From positions 29,331 through 93,330 of the forward strand of contig CAYOZN010000026.1 in the NCBI GenBank assembly GCA_964408455.1: a DNA stretch of 64,000 nt, read 5' to 3'. The notes beneath the pieces are model-generated. The model did no database searches. It saw only the letters and a list, made by a program, of their open reading frames with translations, and was not told the origin of the DNA. This DNA is from CAYOZN01 sp964408455 (lineage in GTDB: Bacteria; Planctomycetota; Phycisphaerae; UBA1845; UTPLA1). The position numbers and the translations under genes were made by a program. Positions 60,803 through 64,000 of this stretch are shown here, one piece after another; position 1 is the stretch's first letter, and every line of letters begins with the position of its first letter.

Positions 60803-61756
60803 CTATTCTCTTATGAAACTCGATTTCTCTTGAATCGCCACATCGGCGGCGGCATCGCAGAGCTGCGACCGCGTGGTTGCTTCGGCCGCGGCATATTCAA
60901 ACGCCTCAAGCATCTCGGGGCTGTCGCCGGTGATGATCGCATAAAGTACGCAGGCCGTCAGGAACGCGCCGACGTCCGATTGATGATTCCCATCGCTGGC
61001 GTACAGTCGTAGTCCCGGATGGCGGTTGAGTGCCAGATCCCAGGCACGGCCGACGGGCGCGACCCGGACCGGCGACGAGCCGGCCGGCTGAGAGGCCGCG
61101 CCCGCAATTCGCGCTGCCTTACCAGGCACCGTCAATGGTGTCGCATTGGCGGCATCCGCCATCTCCCGGTAAATTCGTTCATTCCGCTGCCCGTCGCCGG
61201 GTTTGCCTTCGAGACCCCACTCGCTGAAGAAGACAACCGCCGCGCCGGTCAACCGGGCGCGGCGGGCGAAGTCGATCCCTTCCTGTCGCGAATAGGTGTA
61301 TCGACCGCTCGTGCTGATTTTCTGGGCCTGGAGAATGACATGCGTCCATGGGCGGGCGGCGAGTGCGCGGCCGGCGCTTGGATCGTTCGCCACATCGTCG
61401 AGATGGCCGACGCAGACGGCAAACGCCAGCACGCGGGCGCCAGGCCGGCGAAACTCGATCATGCGTCGCACGAGGTTCGGCAAGTCGTGCATGAACGTGT
61501 GGCTGTTGCCGACGAACAGGAGGGACAGGTCGAATGGGCCCGCGAGGTCAAAGGCCGGCGTTCCCACGGCGCTCGCAGCACTCGGCGCATCGGCGGTTGC
61601 CGCCGCGCCCGGCTCGGTTGTCGCCTTTCCGGCCGGGGACGAGTCGCAGGCCAATGATGCGAGTGTCATCGCAGTGCATAGCGCAACGCCCGCGGCCGCG
61701 CACGATAAAGGTGTCAACAAGCAGACAGATTTCAGTAGCAGACGTGCCCGTTGCAT
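60803..61756 (-). CDS. SGNH/GDSL-like hydrolase lipoprotein
   Basis: A 317-residue predicted lipoprotein (lipobox-like TLASLAC). The SGNH hydrolase motifs are LLFVGNSHTFMHDLPNLV, with the nucleophile serine in GNSH, and ASDGNHQSDVGAFLTA with the catalytic Asp/His pair. Such enzymes cleave esters of sugars, lipids or peptides. It is likely co-transcribed with the following esterase gene, so both may act on the same exported substrate. ATG 61756 is chosen for its signal peptide; the upstream ATG at 61837 gives a non-signal extension. Confidence 0.78.
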   Translation of the reverse strand: MQRARLLLKSVCLLTPLSCAAAGVALCTAMTLASLACDSSPAGKATTEPGAAATADAPSAASAVGTPAFDLAGPFDLSLLFVGNSHTFMHDLPNLVRRMIEFRRPGARVLAFAVCVGHLDDVANDPSAGRALAARPWTHVILQAQKISTSGRYTYSRQEGIDFARRARLTGAAVVFFSEWGLEGKPGDGQRNERIYREMADAANATPLTVPGKAARIAGAASQPAGSSPVRVAPVGRAWDLALNRHPGLRLYASDGNHQSDVGAFLTACVLYAIITGDSPEMLEAFEYAAAEATTRSQLCDAAADVAIQEKSSFIRE

Positions 61757-61850
61757 GTCGCCCGGATTGTACTTGAGCACGGTCCGACTTGCGACGCAGT
61801 TGGTGGACGGCGATCCGCTCAATTGTCGCGCGTCCATGCGATGGAATTGC

Positions 61851-62714
61851 TCAGATTTTCAGCGCCCCCAGCCCCATGAAAAGGCAGGCCGCATTGTATC
61901 CCGCATGCACCGCCATGGCCGCCACCAGCCCGCCAATCACCGCGGTCGGTTCAAACCGCCGTGCATCCGCCGCAATGCGCGCCCACGCCTCGATCCAGCC
62001 GCGCGCCGCGATGTGCGTGCATGCCGCGTGCATGGCAATGCACAACGTGAGGCGACCAAGCGGCATCCACAGCCCCGGCAACGCCGCTCCAACGGGAATC
62101 AGCATGGCCACCGCGCTCTGCATCGCACCGTAGACGATGGCCCCCAGCATCGCCGCGGTCCGCACGCTCGCGGCGCTGCCGAACCACTGCGGCCGCGTCT
62201 CGACCAGCAGTGCCAGCGGAACGACCTTGAGAAACTCCGCGATCGCCGGCCCGCTGATCAGCGCCGCAATCCAGCTCGGGATTGCCACCTGCAAGCCGCC
62301 GTGCAGCCCGGCCAGACCGCAGACCGCCGCGCAAACGACCAGCGGAGCAGCACGCCACTCGCGCTGCGCCTCGCTCATCTCCCGCCGGCGCAGCGCCTGC
62401 ATGCTCGGCGCCCCGTCCGGTGGTGGTCGATAAAGCTCGATCTGCCCGCACTCCGGGCAGCGCGTGCCGGACGTCAGCCCGCGCAGGTTGTAGCCGCACC
62501 TCGAACAGGGCCAGTCGGCCTCGATGATTTCCGCCGTCCGCCCCGGAAGAATGTCCGGCTCGTCGAAGACCGAGTGTCGCGCCAGTTCGGCGAAGGCGTC
62601 GCCGTTCTTCTCGTTCGAGAGCGTGTGCTCTGCCCGCGACTCGCTCGAATCGGGCGCAGGCGTTCGCCGGCTCAGGTGCGGCTCGTGCCCAATGGATGGA
62701 TCGGAATCAGGCAT
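61851..62714 (-). CDS. PrsW-like integral membrane protein with N-terminal zinc ribbon
   Basis: A 287-residue protein. Residues 65-95 are a zinc ribbon of the CSRCGYNLRGL / RCPECG type common in planctomycetes. Seven or so membrane helices follow. The motifs AEFLKVVPLALLVE, CIAMHAACTHI and AVHAGYNAACL resemble the conserved Glu and His motifs of PrsW-family membrane proteases. The first motif has a single Glu rather than two, so protease activity is doubtful. It may respond to envelope stress (inference). Confidence 0.6.
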   Translation of the reverse strand: MPDSDPSIGHEPHLSRRTPAPDSSESRAEHTLSNEKNGDAFAELARHSVFDEPDILPGRTAEIIEADWPCSRCGYNLRGLTSGTRCPECGQIELYRPPPDGAPSMQALRRREMSEAQREWRAAPLVVCAAVCGLAGLHGGLQVAIPSWIAALISGPAIAEFLKVVPLALLVETRPQWFGSAASVRTAAMLGAIVYGAMQSAVAMLIPVGAALPGLWMPLGRLTLCIAMHAACTHIAARGWIEAWARIAADARRFEPTAVIGGLVAAMAVHAGYNAACLFMGLGALKI

Positions 62715-62755
62715 GAAGGAATGACCAGCGGCGAACGCTGAACGCCACCATCATT

Positions 62756-63214
62756 CTAGCGGAAAACGGCCGTGCCATAGGCGCACAGTTCCACCGCCAT
62801 CGCTCCCTTGTTGCCGGACATCTGGGCGATGTTGCAGCTCACGTAGCGGACGTTGTGGATTTCCCGGGCCCCGCGCGACCGGGCCTCATCCATCATGCGC
62901 AACAGGGCCTCGCGACGGGCACGCAGCATGAGTGACTCGGCCTCGACGATCTCCCCGCCGATCAGCTTTCGCAAGGCCGCGATGAATGTCTTGAAATAGT
63001 CGGTCCCGATCACCACCGATCCGCTGACGAACGCGGCCTCGCGGATGCTGCCCATGTCCGGCGGCGTGCGCAGATTGGTGACGAGCATATCCGCCGCCTC
63101 CGCCTCCCGCCGATCGAGTCGCTTCAGGTGCGATCGTTCGCGCAGCGTGCCGACCAGCCAGGCCAGAAACAGCAGGGCTGCAAACGGCGCCACGCCATAG
63201 AGTAGCTCAAACAT
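62756..63214 (-). CDS. YbjQ/UPF0145 family protein with N-terminal membrane helix
   Basis: A 152-residue YbjQ-like protein. ATG 63214 follows GAGGAAG. An N-terminal helix (LLYGVAPFAALLFLAWLVGT) anchors it. The YbjQ domain follows, with VVIGTDYFKTFIAALRKLIG, GEIVEAESLMLRARREALLR and CAYGTAVF. The family forms pentamers and was suggested to bind metals or ligands; the true role is unknown. A second YbjQ gene lies 91 bases upstream. Confidence 0.85.
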   Translation of the reverse strand: MFELLYGVAPFAALLFLAWLVGTLRERSHLKRLDRREAEAADMLVTNLRTPPDMGSIREAAFVSGSVVIGTDYFKTFIAALRKLIGGEIVEAESLMLRARREALLRMMDEARSRGAREIHNVRYVSCNIAQMSGNKGAMAVELCAYGTAVFR

Positions 63215-63305
63215 GGCTGATCTTCCTCAAGGCTTCGTGTCTTGGACAGGCCGTTCGCGCCTTCGGCTTCTCCCCGGTCCCCCGCCCCGGCTGCCGCCGG
63301 CCGGC

Positions 63306-63620
63306 TTAGTCCACCACGACCGCCGTGCCATACGCATAGAGCTCCGCCGCCCCCTGCGCGATCGCGCTGGTGGTGAAGCGCACGTTCACGATCGCATTTG
63401 CCCCCAGCTGCTGTGCCTGCGCCAGCATCCGCTCCATCGCCTGCCGGCGCGACTCGGTCATCAGCTCGGTGTAGCCCACCAGCTCGCCGCCCACCAGGTT
63501 CTTCAGCCCCGCCATGATGTCGCGGCCCAGGTGCTTGGCCCGGATGGTGTTCCCCTGCACCAGGCCCTTCACTTCGCGAATGGTATGCCCCGGAATCGTC
63601 TCGGTGTTCACGACAATCAT
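63306..63620 (-). CDS. YbjQ/UPF0145 family protein
   Basis: A 104-residue standard-length YbjQ protein starting MIVVNTETIPGHTIREVKG and ending LYAYGTAVVVD. GGGAGA lies 8 bases upstream of ATG 63620. It lacks the membrane anchor of its downstream paralogue. The two are probably co-transcribed and might form mixed oligomers (inference). Confidence 0.88.
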   Translation of the reverse strand: MIVVNTETIPGHTIREVKGLVQGNTIRAKHLGRDIMAGLKNLVGGELVGYTELMTESRRQAMERMLAQAQQLGANAIVNVRFTTSAIAQGAAELYAYGTAVVVD

Positions 63621-63698
63621 GCGACAGTCTCCCGGCGGGGCCCTGCACGTCTGTGGCCGCGCACCAGCGCCTCGCGGACCTCCGCTGTTTGATTATCG

Positions 63699-64000
63699 TC
63701 AGAATGGGCGGCCGGCTACGCATCCTGCCGCGAACGTTGGACGGGAAAGCCTCGCAGCCAACGCCCCGCCCGGCTGCACATTCCCCGTCGCCAGGGCCGT
63801 GCCGCCGTAGGGGTCGTACTCGTAGTGGGCCGCCAGCCGGCTCGCGTGCCAGTCGTTCGCCGAGGTGAGCGACAGCGACTGCCAGTCGGCGATCTCGTCC
63901 CACGACACGAGCTGCCCCGCATTCCCGTGGGCTTCGTAGAGATAAAGGTACGAGCGGTCATCCTGCGGATTGGCATTGCCGCGGGTGTCGCGCATGGCCA
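63699..64000 (-). pseudogene. RHS/YD-repeat protein fragment (5' end beyond window)
   Basis: The frame enters from the right edge and reads a typical RHS segment: RSYLYLYEAHGNAGQLVSW, then AHYEYDPYGGTALATGNVQP. Instead of the usual FRFSTKY...YYYGYRYY continuation it runs into an unrelated tail (ALAARLSRPTFAAGCVAGRP) and stops at 63699. The gene is therefore either truncated near its 3' end or ends in a non-standard tip. Because the rest lies outside the window, pseudogene status is provisional. Confidence 0.55.

Overview
This is a GC-rich bacterial window, almost certainly from a member of the Planctomycetota. The signs are two ECF sigma factor / Ser-Thr kinase-TPR pairs, one of them with a Pirellula/Verrucomicrobium-type sigma factor, a DWG kinase, dockerin-like C-termini on secreted proteins, a PEP-CTERM protein, a CxxCGYNLRG zinc ribbon and an edge gene resembling the DUF1570 family. 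No rRNA, tRNA, CRISPR or complete insertion sequence is visible. A 100-N assembly gap lies at 18129-18228, inside a repeat-rich surface-protein gene.

Layout. 1-7.1 kb: an edge gene for a DUF1570-like secreted protein, two coupled secreted proteins, an acidic lipoprotein and a UvrC-like protein. 7.1-7.57 kb: an array of short hairpins between convergent genes. 7.57-9.77 kb: an ECF sigma / anti-sigma / secretin-like operon. 10-13.2 kb: polyprenyl synthase, MoaC, small proteins and carbamate kinase. 13.3-16.8 kb: kinase and ECF sigma pair. 16.97-20.8 kb: giant repeat protein with dockerin-like end, a terminator and a calcium-repeat lipoprotein. 21.4-32.5 kb: a forward housekeeping run of gyrA, a ComF-like gene, hpf, ptsN, HPr, ptsI, a TIGR03936 gene, RNase E/G and a lipoprotein. 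32.7-43.1 kb: SulP transporter, small membrane protein, two-gene molybdopterin oxidoreductase, cysteine dioxygenase and ABC exporter. 43.1-46.8 kb: a lower-GC patch of hypotheticals with a decayed REP-associated transposase flanked by inverted REPs. 46.9-53.4 kb: MiaE, two SRPBCC proteins, kinase/ECF pair and a sigma/anti-sigma pair. 53.6-64 kb: an OlsF-like fusion, trypsin-like protease, PEP-CTERM protein, esterase, SGNH lipoprotein, a PrsW-like protein, two YbjQ proteins and an RHS fragment cut by the window edge.

How the genes fit together. hpf-ptsN-HPr-ptsI looks like a complete regulatory phosphorelay with no sugar permease in view. The ECF sigma factors are each paired with a kinase or a zinc-finger anti-sigma factor and probably connect envelope signals to transcription. 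MoaC contributes to cofactor supply for the molybdopterin enzyme, although the rest of that pathway is not in the window.

The most unusual signals are structural. Several families of short palindromic repeats sit in frame inside the molybdopterin oxidoreductase and ABC exporter genes and also occur between genes. A second, unrelated hairpin array lies at 7.1-7.5 kb. A REP/RAYT unit appears to interrupt a gene whose last 26 codons survive.
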